From: Candidatus Binatia bacterium
Lineage (GTDB): Bacteria > Desulfobacterota > Binatia > HRBIN30
Reading direction: 5' to 3'
DNA: 64,000 nt
NCBI GenBank assembly: GCA_026004215.1
Contig: BPIR01000002.1
Location: 1,209,533 to 1,273,532, forward strand
The notes under the pieces were generated by a model. The model made no database searches. It saw nothing but the letters and a program-made list of their open reading frames with translations, and had not been told where the DNA came from. Of this stretch, positions 47,016 to 55,753 are shown piece after piece; the stretch's first letter is position 1; every line of letters starts with the position of its first letter. Made by a program: the position numbers and the translations under genes.

Positions 47016-47587
47016 GGTTTCTCCTCCATGCGGGATTCCTCGGGGGTGCCGAGTCCTAATTTTCTTTGCAGCCGGCGCCGGCGCTCTTCGACATCACGCA
47101 GCCGGCGATCCACGTCTTGCAGTCGTTGGTGCAATAGCTCCTTACGGAGCTGCAAGGCTCGTTCTCGTTGAGCCAGTCGTGCCAAGGGCGAAACGGGTCC
47201 AGCCCACTTTTGTTGCAACGCCGCTTCCCCTTCGGCAATGGCTAGGGGCACAACACCCCAAAGCGCGGCCAACACGAGAACCATCGCGGCGCGGCGGGCA
47301 CCATGATCGTCGTGCCCATCGGGAAAGCGCCACCAGCGGCCGAACTGGAGGTTCCACAATTCGACTGACAGGCCAATCAAAGCTGCCAGGGTGTAAATGG
47401 CCAGCCAGCGGCCAGGTTGCACCTGCGCCGCGAGGCTTCCCATCACCAGGCCGTACATCAGCACGATGGTCACGAACCTCGTGGTGCGACGCCGAAACTC
47501 CCACAGGCGGAAGAGCCATGCAGCCGTTTCCACGAGCATCCCCAAAACGATGCCGAGTGCCGCGCACCGCCACCACATGAGCGGCAT
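47012..47587 (-). CDS. Membrane protein with C-terminal coiled coil
   Basis: 191 residues, unrecognised. Four hydrophobic segments (ALGIVLGMLVETAAWLF; FVTIVLMYGLVMGSLAA; AIYTLAALIGLSVEL; MVLVLAALWGVVPLAIA) form the first ~130 residues, followed by a charged Arg/Gln/Glu/Leu-rich helix (ERALQLRKELLHQRLQDVDRRLRDVEE) that should form a coiled coil. It may dock a soluble partner. The ATG at 47587 starts MPLMWWRCAALGI; the frame upstream has no membrane character. Overlaps the oxidoreductase gene. Confidence 0.65.
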   Translation of the reverse strand: MPLMWWRCAALGIVLGMLVETAAWLFRLWEFRRRTTRFVTIVLMYGLVMGSLAAQVQPGRWLAIYTLAALIGLSVELWNLQFGRWWRFPDGHDDHGARRAAMVLVLAALWGVVPLAIAEGEAALQQKWAGPVSPLARLAQRERALQLRKELLHQRLQDVDRRLRDVEERRRRLQRKLGLGTPEESRMEEKP

Positions 47588-47665
47588 TTCTGGCGGAAGG
47601 CGGGCAGTTGCACAAGGGGAAAGCGTTGACAGGCGCTGGCGCGGTGCGAGAAACGGCTCGCCGAC

Positions 47666-48952
47666 ATGCAGGCGCAAAGAAGCCCGCGAATCGCGATTGT
47701 ACTCTCTGGCGGTGGGGCGCGTGGTGCCTACGAAGCCGGAGTGCTCGCGTACTTGCTCGAGGAGCTGCCGCTCAAGCTCGGGCGGCGGGTCCACTTCGAT
47801 ATTATCACGGGCACCAGTGTCGGCGCCGTGCACGCGGTGTATTTGGGCGCACACGAGCCGGATGCGGACGTCGCACGGAGGCTCCGGCAAGTGTGGCTCT
47901 CGCTCTCGCTGGAGCGCGTGTTCACGCCGCGCCGCGTGGGCGACCTGGTACGCGCCCCCTTGAGGTTGCTGGGCCTCGGCGCGCAGCCCCCGCCGTTGCC
48001 ACCGACACGCAGCGGCGTGCCGGAACGACTGCCGGGTTTGTTCGACACGAGCTGGCTCGAGGAAATTATTCTGGCCAGCATTAATTGGGACCAGTTGCGA
48101 AAACGCCTCGAGTCCGGCGAACTCCAGGCACTTGCGCTCGGGGCAACCGAGATCGCCACCGGGCGATCGGTCGTGTTCGTCGATTGCGGGGGGCGGCCAT
48201 TTTCGCCTTGGGGGCACGATCCGTTCATCGTTGCGCGTCCGACTCAAATTGGCCCCGCGCACGCGCTGGCGTCGGCAGCCATTCCGCTGTTCTTCCCCGC
48301 CTTGCGCATTGACCGCACCTACTACTGCGATGGCGGCCTGCGCTTGAACACACCCCTGGCACCGGCTGTGCGAATGGGGGCGGACAAGGTTTTGGTCGTC
48401 AGCCTGCGCCACCCTCGGCCCCCTGAAGAAGAAGATCGCCTCGCCCGCAAACGGGAGGCCACGTACAACAGTCTCACCTATCTGGCGGGTAAGGCCTTGA
48501 ACGCGCTGCTCATTGACCGCGTCGAGCAGGATGTACAACGGTTGCGCGCGATCAATGCAATTTTCGAGAAAGGGATCGAGTTGTACGGGCTCGAGTTTCT
48601 CGATCGCATGAACGCTGCCCTGATGAAGGAACGCGGCAGTCCCTATCGGATCGTGGAGGATTGCCTGATCCATCCTTCACGCGATCTGGGGGAAATCGCC
48701 GCCGAATGCATGCGACACCGCTCGCGCGGCGCTTCGCTGCGCGAATGGCTGAGCCGCAACGTGGCGTGGATGGTGACCCGCGGCACCATCACGGAAGCAG
48801 ATTTACTTTCGTACATCTATTTCGATTCCTGTTACGCCGCACACCTAATGGAACTGGGCTGGCAAGATGCCGCTCGCGCCGCGCCCGACTTACTGCGTTT
48901 CTTCGGAAACGCAGACGGAGGGAAACGGAGTTCAGGGACTCGAAGCGCATAA
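47666..48952 (+). CDS. Patatin-like phospholipase
   Basis: 428-residue lipid acyl hydrolase. The oxyanion hole GGGARGAYEAGVL, the nucleophile Ser in GTSVG and the catalytic Asp in YYCDGGLRLNTPL are in place and in the usual order. ASAAIPLFFPALR is also family-typical. The C-terminal ~150 residues, with an extended helical part (DRVEQDVQRLRAINAIFEKG), are typical of bacterial patatins. Cytoplasmic, no signal peptide. Probable role is phospholipid or lipid hydrolysis. Confidence 0.9.
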   Translation: MQAQRSPRIAIVLSGGGARGAYEAGVLAYLLEELPLKLGRRVHFDIITGTSVGAVHAVYLGAHEPDADVARRLRQVWLSLSLERVFTPRRVGDLVRAPLRLLGLGAQPPPLPPTRSGVPERLPGLFDTSWLEEIILASINWDQLRKRLESGELQALALGATEIATGRSVVFVDCGGRPFSPWGHDPFIVARPTQIGPAHALASAAIPLFFPALRIDRTYYCDGGLRLNTPLAPAVRMGADKVLVVSLRHPRPPEEEDRLARKREATYNSLTYLAGKALNALLIDRVEQDVQRLRAINAIFEKGIELYGLEFLDRMNAALMKERGSPYRIVEDCLIHPSRDLGEIAAECMRHRSRGASLREWLSRNVAWMVTRGTITEADLLSYIYFDSCYAAHLMELGWQDAARAAPDLLRFFGNADGGKRSSGTRSA

Positions 48953-49163
48953 CGGGGGCTGCACGCGCAGATTTGTTTTTGCGTAGCGGTCGTGGCGGAC
49001 CCGGGTGCACGCGCCCGCCTGCTCGAGATCCTCGCGTCTCGTGTTCAGAGAGGCGAAGGAAAGCTCTGGCGGGATTCGCACGCCGGGGAATGGCGTGCGC
49101 CAGTGGCAGCCGCGGTGGGGTGACCGCAGTTGGTACGTGGAATGCACGCTCAGGCAATTCGCC

Positions 49164-50264
49164 ATGGCCAGCGCTCCGTTTTTCCCAGCGGGCCTCGATG
49201 CGTCGGACCAGCCAACGTTAATCTCGGGTTCGCAGGCGTCTTCGCTCGTAAAGGAGATCGAGTCGGCAGCCAGCGCATTCGCACACCGGTTGGTCGGGCG
49301 TTTTGGGTCTTTGCTCGATGATCCGCAGAGGGCTCCCCAGGTGAGTGCTGTTTTGGACGATGAACTCCAATGTGCGGGTTTTCTTCCCTCGATGGCCGAG
49401 GTGTCGTCCGATCCGACGCTGTCGTGGGAAATGCTGGTGACGGCGCTCCTGCGCGGAATGGCACGGGTGGATGGCGGCGTTGCCGCCCACCTTCTCGCTC
49501 GTATCTCCGCTTCGCTCCCGTGGGCTGAAGCTGCTTCCCGCGGCTCTTTTGTGGACGGGTGGAGTGCGAGTTGGCTCGCTGCTCCAACCCGCTGCCCGGC
49601 TCCCTTGCAAGGTGAGTTTTGGGCGTGGGGTTGGCGCGAGGGTTTGCCGATCACCGTGGGCTTTGTGGAGGGAGACACGTGTCGTTGGCTCCTGCTACGG
49701 CCGGAGGCCGTGGAAAGTGCCCAACCGCACGCGCGTATGGGTTTGCGGGCTTGCTCCTCCGCCTGGGTGCGAGTGCGTTTCAATCCCGAGGAAGTTGCGC
49801 GTTCCACCACGACAAAAATGAGCGAAGCTTGCCACTGGGCCGCGTGGGTTGCCGCCTGGTGGGGCGTCATTGCCGTTGCGCGGGGCCACGCGGCTCTCGA
49901 GCTTGCCGCGCAGCACGCAGGCTTGCGCTATCAGGGTGGGTGCGAGCTTGCGAAGCATGCTGTGGTGCGCGCGTTGTTCGGGGCGGCGCTGCACGATCTT
50001 CTAGCGGCCGAAAGTCTGCTCGATCGAGGCTTCGCGGGCAATCAGATGGCGATCCGGGCGGTAGCGGCCTGTGCAGCCAGGGCCGGCGAGCGTGCGGCCC
50101 ATTCGGCGCAGCAAGTGTTCGGCGGCTATGGATACATGCGCGACTACTCGGTCGAACGTTGCCTGCGCGACGCCAAAGTTGCAGCCGTCGCTGCAGGCCG
50201 ACCGGGCTGGACGGAGGTGCGCAGTGCCACCGAGTCGGATTTGTTGGCGGAGTTTGTTGCCTGA
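49164..50264 (+). CDS. Acyl-CoA dehydrogenase-like protein, partner-type subunit
   Basis: 366 residues. The C-terminal half has the ACAD pattern QQVFGGYGYMRDYSVERCLRDAK, which binds the neighbour's FAD. However the FAD/substrate loop ITEPxAGSD and the YEGTNEI end with the catalytic Glu are absent. The start chosen is the ATG at 49164 (MASAPFFPAG). It lies 66 bp before a second ACAD gene that has exactly the missing motifs, consistent with a heterotetrameric enzyme (see findings). Substrate unknown. Confidence 0.75.
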   Translation: MASAPFFPAGLDASDQPTLISGSQASSLVKEIESAASAFAHRLVGRFGSLLDDPQRAPQVSAVLDDELQCAGFLPSMAEVSSDPTLSWEMLVTALLRGMARVDGGVAAHLLARISASLPWAEAASRGSFVDGWSASWLAAPTRCPAPLQGEFWAWGWREGLPITVGFVEGDTCRWLLLRPEAVESAQPHARMGLRACSSAWVRVRFNPEEVARSTTTKMSEACHWAAWVAAWWGVIAVARGHAALELAAQHAGLRYQGGCELAKHAVVRALFGAALHDLLAAESLLDRGFAGNQMAIRAVAACAARAGERAAHSAQQVFGGYGYMRDYSVERCLRDAKVAAVAAGRPGWTEVRSATESDLLAEFVA

Positions 50265-50330
50265 AAGTCACGAGGCCTCGGCTCGCTGATTTGAGACGAA
50301 TTTGTCGGTGCATCGAGGAGTGGCGCGTTC

Positions 50331-51623
50331 ATGGGTGCAGAGGGATGGTCGGCTCGATTGGGAGAGCGTTTGTTCGAGCACTTCGAGCGCGGGCGAGGCG
50401 ACCGGACGGCGCATGTCTATGGGCCGGGGCTGCAATCGCTGGCGACCAGCGCTCGCCAGTTCGCGGCATCCGTCGCGCCGTATGTCGCCGCAGCCGATCG
50501 CGCGTCTTCGGCGCAGGAAATCGAAGAACTGGCGCGCGAGGTGCTGAAGCTAGCCGCTCGCGCCGGCTGGCTCACGCGCTTTCTGCCACGCTGGGTCGGG
50601 GGAGAAAGCGGACTGCGTGCGTTGCAGCGCCACGGAAGCATGCCGACGTTGGTGTGGATCGAGGAGCTCGCGGCAGTGTCTCCTGGTTTGGCCACACTGC
50701 TCGGGGCGCACTACTTGGGTGCCATGCCGATTTTGCTGAGCTTCGACTTTGCTTTGCAGCGGCGTGTCCTAGCGCCGCTGTGCGACCGACTCCATTGCGG
50801 AGACGTCGCGATCTGCGCGTTTGCCATTACGGAACCGGGGGCGGGCTCGGACGTCGAAGATGCCCTGGGCGCGCGAACGGCTCGGCTCGTCACGACGGCT
50901 CGGCGCGTCGCCGGTGGGTATGTCTTGAACGGGCGCAAATGCTTCATTTCCGGGGGCAACTTGGCGTCGCTCACCACCGTGTTTGCAGCGCTCGAACCGG
51001 AGCGCACGGTTCAGAGCTGGACCTGCTTTGCGGTGTCCATGGACGCACCCGGAGTAGAAGTCGTGCGTGTCGAAGACAAAATGGGGCAGCGGCTGAGCCC
51101 GGCTGCAGAGCTTTGTTTCCATGATGTATTCGTTCCGTTGGCCTACCGGGTCGGGCCGGAGCGGCAAGGGTGGCATCTGAACCGGGCCACGCTCGATCTC
51201 TCACGCCCGCTCGTGGGCGCACTGGCCTTAGGCGGCGCCCGGACGGCACTCGAAGAAGCGTTTCGTTGGGCAGAGCACCATGGGCTGCTGTCCGATCGCT
51301 ATTTCCAGCATGAACTGGCTCGCCTCATCGGCGCCTATGCAGCGGCGCATGCGTTGGTCGTGCGTGCGGCCAGGGTTGTGCCGCCGCTCGCGGATTTGTC
51401 CGCGATGGCCAAATTCGTCGCCACCGATACAGCCATGAGCATTGTTTCTGCGGTCATGAATTGGCTGGGTTTGGAGGCAACGCTCGTGGGGAGCACTGTC
51501 GAGCGCCTCTATCGGGATATTCGACTCACGCAAATTTACGAGGGGACTAACGAGATCAACCGGCTGGTCGTGTTCGAAAAGCTACGGAGCGGTCGGCCAT
51601 TGTGTTGGCCGGAAGGCGTGTGA
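50331..51623 (+). CDS. Acyl-CoA dehydrogenase, catalytic-type subunit
   Basis: 430 residues. Has the FAD/substrate motif FAITEPGAGSDVEDALGA and the C-terminal YEGTNEINRLV with the catalytic-base Glu, and NGRKCFISGG. It lacks the QxxGGxGY pattern found in the upstream partner, which has LGLEATLVGSTVERLYRDI instead. Longer N-terminal helical domain (about 1-90). Start is the ATG at 50331. Together with the upstream gene this probably forms one FAD enzyme for an acyl-CoA. The stop lies 23 bp before the next ATG. Confidence 0.85.
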   Translation: MGAEGWSARLGERLFEHFERGRGDRTAHVYGPGLQSLATSARQFAASVAPYVAAADRASSAQEIEELAREVLKLAARAGWLTRFLPRWVGGESGLRALQRHGSMPTLVWIEELAAVSPGLATLLGAHYLGAMPILLSFDFALQRRVLAPLCDRLHCGDVAICAFAITEPGAGSDVEDALGARTARLVTTARRVAGGYVLNGRKCFISGGNLASLTTVFAALEPERTVQSWTCFAVSMDAPGVEVVRVEDKMGQRLSPAAELCFHDVFVPLAYRVGPERQGWHLNRATLDLSRPLVGALALGGARTALEEAFRWAEHHGLLSDRYFQHELARLIGAYAAAHALVVRAARVVPPLADLSAMAKFVATDTAMSIVSAVMNWLGLEATLVGSTVERLYRDIRLTQIYEGTNEINRLVVFEKLRSGRPLCWPEGV

Positions 51624-51646
51624 ACGAACACATCGGAGGGACGACC

Positions 51647-52468
51647 ATGGGCCTAGGATTTCTATCGGTTTCTCAGGCGGTGGTACCCATCAGCACGGGG
51701 CCAATCGAGGTTCCCATCTTGTACCGTGAGGCACAGTCCATCCTAGCTTTGTTTCCGTTGGAGCCGGGGGCGCTGGAGGCGGAACTCCGGCCGCTACCAT
51801 TGGAACCCGTTCCCTTGCTGGGCGGAAAGCCAGCGCTTGTGGTTGCATTCTTTGATTACCGCGATACCACAATCGGCCCCTATCACGAGGCAGCGGTCGC
51901 AACCATTGTCGTTCCGCGAGGAGTGGCTCGTCCCCAACGCCCCCTGCTCGACTTCCTGCTACCCCCGCATTGGCGGCGCTCGGGGCTGTACATCTTCGAT
52001 TTGCCGGTGACGACTGCAGTGGCCAATGCGGCAGGGCGGGAGTTGTGGGGCCTGCCGAAGTTCGTGACCGACATCCCCTTTTCTTGGCACGACGATCGCT
52101 TCGACGTGGGAGTGTGCGAGCCCGGGTGCAGCGAGCGGATTTGCTCTCTCGTGGGTTACGCTCCGGCGGGTAGCCGCATGCCGTTACGATCGTTGTCGTT
52201 GTACAGTCAGCTAGGATCGCACTTGCTGCGTACCGAGGTAAACCTGCGTGGTATGGGGCGCGTGGTGCGCAGTCCGGCAGTGCACCTCCACATTGGCTCG
52301 CGGTTGCACCCCATGGCCCAGCGCCTCGTGCGGCTGGGGTTGGATGGGGCCATGCCGGCCTTGCTCCAACTGGCGCCCCGTTTCCAAGCTCGGTTGAACC
52401 TGGGCCGGAGAATTCCCGTGCCGGTCGCCGCGGCCGTGCACCAAGAGCGGCAGGTAGAGGCGGCTTGA
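51647..52468 (+). CDS. Acetoacetate decarboxylase family protein
   Basis: 273 residues with the ADC-like pattern: VPILYREAQSILALFPLEPGALEAELRP, YRDTTIGPYHEAAVATIV and GRELWGLPKFVTDIPFSW, where GLPK-type Lys is the Schiff-base position in decarboxylases. Enzymes of this fold also act on other beta-keto acids. The start is fixed by ATG at 51647 with GGAGGGACGACC before it; an in-frame GTG-like start 15 codons earlier overlaps the ACAD gene. It probably belongs to one operon with the ACAD pair. Confidence 0.8.
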   Translation: MGLGFLSVSQAVVPISTGPIEVPILYREAQSILALFPLEPGALEAELRPLPLEPVPLLGGKPALVVAFFDYRDTTIGPYHEAAVATIVVPRGVARPQRPLLDFLLPPHWRRSGLYIFDLPVTTAVANAAGRELWGLPKFVTDIPFSWHDDRFDVGVCEPGCSERICSLVGYAPAGSRMPLRSLSLYSQLGSHLLRTEVNLRGMGRVVRSPAVHLHIGSRLHPMAQRLVRLGLDGAMPALLQLAPRFQARLNLGRRIPVPVAAAVHQERQVEAA

Positions 52469-52624
52469 GTAGCTTTCATTGGCCCGGCGGCACGCTGGCA
52501 AGGCCGCTAACTGCGTCAACTTGCTGGCTTTACGCAGGCAAAAGCGGTAGCAGGTGTGCTTGTCGAGCACTCCCCAGGTGTTCTCTGCCCCGGGGAGTGC
52601 GTGCAGAAAGGACTGCAACGCACT

Positions 52625-53671
52625 ATGAGACTCGTACGGGCCGTTGGAGCAATCGTTTTGATCGTGGCGGTCGCGCTAGCCTATCGCATTACGACCCGCT
52701 CCGGTATGTGGGCGCGGATCGAGCCGCACTTCGCTGGCACGTGCCGGGTGGTCAGCGGAGTGGTAGGAGCTGAGGACGTAACCATAGATCCAGCTTCCAT
52801 GGTGGCGTTTCTGTCCGCGCAAGATCGGCGGGCGTTGCGCGGTGCGGCTGGACCACGGGGGGAAATTTACGCGCTGGATTTGAAGGACCCGGCCGCTCTG
52901 CCGCGCCCTTTGACGGGTGGCGTGCCGGGCGACTTTCATCCGCACGGAATTTCGCTGTGGCGGGATGGGGAAGGGAAGTTGCGGCTGTTTGCGATCAATC
53001 ATCGGTCGGACGGCAGTCATACGGTCGAGGTTTTCGATTCGCAGGAGCAAGGGCTCCGCCATGTTCGCACGGTTCGTTATTCGGAGCTTTCCTCGCCGAA
53101 CGATCTTGTTGCCGTGGATGCGGAGCGCTTTTATGCCACTAATGATCGTGGCGTGCCCGAGGCCGGGTGGCGTCAAACGTTAGAGGTTTATCTGGCTTTG
53201 CCGTGGTCCACGGTCTCTTACTTCGACGGGAAAGTGGGTACCGTGGCCATGCGCGGCTTAGCGTTTGCGAACGGCATCGCGCGCAGCGCCGATGGCTCGG
53301 AGTTGTACGTTGCGGAGTGCTTGGGCCGCGCCGTGCACGTGATGGGGCGCGATCCCGCCTCCGGGAGCCTGTCGGAGAAAAAGGTCATCGCGCTGTCTGC
53401 CTGTCCGGACAACATCGAAGTCGATGAGCATGGCGCGTTGTGGGTCGCGGCCCACCCGCGCCTGTTCGACCTGGTGGCGCACAGTCAGGACCCGGCGAAG
53501 CGCTCGCCTTCGCAAGTGCTGCGCATCGTCCTGAACACAGGCCAGGTCGAAGAGGTGTACCTCAACGACGGGAATCCCCTGTCTGGAGCGAGCACAGCGG
53601 CTGTCCTCGGGCACACCATGGTGCTCGGCGCGATTTTCGACCCGCACGTGTTGGTTTGCACCCTGCCGTAG
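52625..53671 (+). CDS. Arylesterase/paraoxonase-like beta-propeller
   Basis: 348 residues. A signal-anchor-like helix AVGAIVLIVAVALAY is followed by a six-bladed propeller: PHGISLWRDGEG, SSPNDLVAVDAERFYATND, FANGIARSADGSELYVAE and CPDNIEVDEHGALWVAAHPR match the paraoxonase/strictosidine-synthase-like family with calcium-binding Asn/Asp residues. The ATG at 52625 is chosen (MRLVRAVGAI). Likely lactone or ester hydrolase, membrane-attached. Last gene before the repeat island. Confidence 0.82.
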   Translation: MRLVRAVGAIVLIVAVALAYRITTRSGMWARIEPHFAGTCRVVSGVVGAEDVTIDPASMVAFLSAQDRRALRGAAGPRGEIYALDLKDPAALPRPLTGGVPGDFHPHGISLWRDGEGKLRLFAINHRSDGSHTVEVFDSQEQGLRHVRTVRYSELSSPNDLVAVDAERFYATNDRGVPEAGWRQTLEVYLALPWSTVSYFDGKVGTVAMRGLAFANGIARSADGSELYVAECLGRAVHVMGRDPASGSLSEKKVIALSACPDNIEVDEHGALWVAAHPRLFDLVAHSQDPAKRSPSQVLRIVLNTGQVEEVYLNDGNPLSGASTAAVLGHTMVLGAIFDPHVLVCTLP

Positions 53672-53723
53672 CTCACCCCGGCAAGCACGACGCTAGGGCT
53701 ACGCCGGAGCCACCGTTCCGCAG

Positions 53724-53744
53724 GAGCAGGCCTTGTGCCTGCCC
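53724..53744. repeat. Hairpin with CTTGT loop (member of the repeat family)
   Basis: GCAGGC (53726-53731) and GCCTGC (53737-53742) form a stem around the loop CTTGT. The loop and layout are identical to the two 8-bp-stem hairpins at 53779 and 53989, although the stem sequence differs, so stem pairing is conserved and not sequence. Confidence 0.6.
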
Positions 53745-53772
53745 CAGGCGGGTTTTCTCCTTCTCCTGCAGC

Positions 53773-53885
53773 TTGTAGGGGCGACCCTTGTGGTCGCCCG
53801 CGGCGCTGCCCGCCGGTTGCGAAAACGTGGGTGTCCTTTGTGGCGCCCTCCCGGACCGCCACCGCCCAAAAAGTGGGTGTCCCAT
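53773..53885. repeat. 113-bp repeat, copy A
   Basis: Begins with TTGTAGGGGCGACCC, includes a perfect 8-bp hairpin GGGCGACC/GGTCGCCC with CTTGT loop (53779-53799), then GTGGGTGTCC at 53827 and 53873. Copy B, 210 bp further on, differs at only three positions by eye. Confidence 0.85.
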
Positions 53886-53939
53886 TTGGTGCCATTTCGT
53901 GATGGACCCGCCCTGCCCCGGCGCAACGGGGCCCGAAAA

Positions 53940-53949
53940 GTGGGTGTCC
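53940..53949 (+). repeat. Solo GTGGGTGTCC motif between the two copies
   Basis: The motif with the A-run before it and CATATTGT after it, the same context as at 54083. It stands alone, without the GGGCGACC hairpin. Confidence 0.6.
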
Positions 53950-53982
53950 CATATTGTTGCCCGGGTCAACGACGTTGCCCCG

Positions 53983-54095
53983 TTGTAGGGGCGACCCTTG
54001 TGGTCGCCCGCGGCGCTGCCCGCCGCTTGTGAAAACGTGGGTGTCCTTTGTGGCGCCCTCCCGGACTGCCACCGCCCAAAAAGTGGGTGTCCCAT
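53983..54095. repeat. 113-bp repeat, copy B
   Basis: Same structure as copy A: hairpin GGGCGACC/GGTCGCCC with CTTGT loop (53989-54009), then GTGGGTGTCC at 54037 and 54083. Followed by a doubled CCCATATTGT. Confidence 0.85.
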
Positions 54096-54378
54096 ATTGT
54101 CTCCCATATTGTCTGATCCGGGCCCGGGGCTCGGCTGGCTTAAAAGGCGAAGGATCCTCGCCCCCGAACCCGGCTGTGTTTGGCAAGGGTGTGCCCGCTT
54201 TTCGCCAAGGACCATTACCGGTACCGGGTAACTCGCCAGACACGTTAAACGGCCCGACCAGTACAGGGTCTGCCCGGCCGACAAACCCTACGCGTTTTAG
54301 CGAACGACAACAGGAACTCGCTGTCGCAGGCTTTGTGGAATGCTTCCGGGGAGCAACCTCCTCCGCGACACCCCGAGG

Positions 54379-54768
54379 CTATGCAGCCCGGAGGGCGGCT
54401 GGACGGAACCGCTGGCGGCGAAGTGCGGGGCGCTCGTGTCTTCGGCGCCAACGCATCAACGCTCGACGCACGCCTGCCGGATCGAAGCCGAAGACCGCGC
54501 ACAAGTTCACGAAAGAAAAAGGCCAGTCCCAGTCATTCTGGAAAATCCAGCTCTCGGCTTCGAGGAAAGCCACTTGCCCCGCGGTGGTGGTCGCATACGC
54601 ATAGCGCCGGTAACACTCGATCCCATCTGCAAACACCGCCCACATGAGCGCCCGCTCTCCCGAACTTTGCGTGGACCCGCGCGGGGTGAAAAATTGCTCC
54701 GGCAAAACCGCATCAGCTTCGAGCAGATCCTGTAGGGTCCTCGCTGCAGTCAGGTCTCGCGTGTCCAT
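54379..54768 (-). CDS. Conserved small protein of unknown function
   Basis: 129 residues. A Shine-Dalgarno GGAGGTGAAGAG is directly upstream of the ATG at 54768 (MDTRDLTAARTLQDLLEAD). The core SGERALMWAVFADGIECYRRYAY, then EAESWIFQNDWDWPFSFVNLCAVFGFDPAGVRRALMRW, has the pattern of small DNA-binding-like or adaptor proteins common in related bacteria: aromatic acidic helix, then F-S-F-x-N-x-C-x-V-x-G-x-D-P. I cannot name a function. The end is Arg-rich. The gene is convergent with nothing close and follows pabC on the same strand by 103 bp. Confidence 0.7.
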   Translation of the reverse strand: MDTRDLTAARTLQDLLEADAVLPEQFFTPRGSTQSSGERALMWAVFADGIECYRRYAYATTTAGQVAFLEAESWIFQNDWDWPFSFVNLCAVFGFDPAGVRRALMRWRRRHERPALRRQRFRPAALRAA

Positions 54769-54871
54769 CTCTTCACCTCCCTCCGGGCGGAAGGTTGGAT
54801 CCTGCAAGTCCTTTGCCAAATGGAACGCGAGAAGAAATCGTTTGAGGAATTCTCTCAAGCGACGAATTCCG

Positions 54872-55753
54872 TCACTTTCGTTCCCGTCCAAGGACGATTT
54901 GGTTAACCTGTTGCCGGTACAAGCCCTGCAGTAGAAGGGTGGTCGGGCCTGGTTTGCCGCCTCCGATGCGTAGGCCATCCACTTCCACGACCGGCAGCAC
55001 CTCCACGACAGCGGAGGTCAGGAACACCTCGCGGGCCTGGCAAAGCTCGCCGACGGAAATGCGCCGTTCAACGGTTAAAATTTTCGCTCGCTCGGCCAGG
55101 GAGATCACTAGTCCCCGCGTGATACCTGGCAGCAAGTGGTTGACGGGCGGAGTAACCAGGACGTCGTTTTGAGTCACGGCAAACACGTTTGCGGTGGTTG
55201 CCTCGGCAATGTAACCGTCCTCCACATACAGGGCCTCTTGGGCCTTGCGTTTCCCCGCCGCGCTACGGGCAAGAATGGCGGCCACGTAATCGAGAAGCTT
55301 GTGAGTGGCGAGCGGCCCAGAGCGGTAGGAGGGTACTGTGATCACTTTTACTCCGCGCTTTTGGTCTCGAGACAACTGCTCGGGAATAGGCAACGCAAAC
55401 GCCAACACCGTGGGTTCGGGGTTTTTGGGCGGCACCAAACCAGGTGGAGCGGTACCTCGGGTGACGGTAATCCGCACCGAGGCATCTCGATCGAGCAGCG
55501 CATTGGCGGCAAGGAGTTTGTGGATCGCAGCGGACCAGTCCACGCGGGGCACGGGAAAGCCGAAGAATTCGGCGGAGCCTTGCATGCGTTGCAAATGGGC
55601 GTCGAGCAAAAATGGCATCCCGCGGTAGCAACGCACGGTCTCGAACAGCCCGTCACCGTACAAGAACCCGCGGTCGAACACGCTCACACGCGCGCGCGCG
55701 GCGGCTGTGATTCGGCCGTTTAGCCAAACATATCCTTCCATCTGGTTCCTCAT
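54872..55753 (-). CDS. pabC: Aminodeoxychorismate lyase/branched-chain aminotransferase-fold enzyme
   Basis: 293-residue fold IV PLP enzyme. VFDRGFLYGDGLFETVRCYRG is the usual N-terminus, the PLP-lysine lies in ATHKLLDYVAAILAR, and the end has EATTANVFAV and LLPGITRGLV. Position directly after pabB (ATGA overlap) supports aminodeoxychorismate lyase, the second step of 4-aminobenzoate synthesis for folate, in preference to IlvE or D-amino acid transaminase. An internal ATG four codons in is an alternative start. Confidence 0.85.
   Translation of the reverse strand: MRNQMEGYVWLNGRITAAARARVSVFDRGFLYGDGLFETVRCYRGMPFLLDAHLQRMQGSAEFFGFPVPRVDWSAAIHKLLAANALLDRDASVRITVTRGTAPPGLVPPKNPEPTVLAFALPIPEQLSRDQKRGVKVITVPSYRSGPLATHKLLDYVAAILARSAAGKRKAQEALYVEDGYIAEATTANVFAVTQNDVLVTPPVNHLLPGITRGLVISLAERAKILTVERRISVGELCQAREVFLTSAVVEVLPVVEVDGLRIGGGKPGPTTLLLQGLYRQQVNQIVLGRERK

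Larger units (their letters stand above)
53672..54378. other. Gene-free spacer with repeat island
   Basis: 707 bp between arylesterase and the small minus-strand gene. Frames on both strands are open only because of the repeats and are not credible genes. It contains the hairpin repeats listed separately; the last ~250 bp (54120-54378) show nothing recognisable except a palindromic CCGGTACCGG near 54218. Confidence 0.7.

Noticed and set aside
53724..54110. CRISPR array or insertion sequence
   Set aside because: Only two copies with hairpins, no spacers of constant length and no transposase frame.
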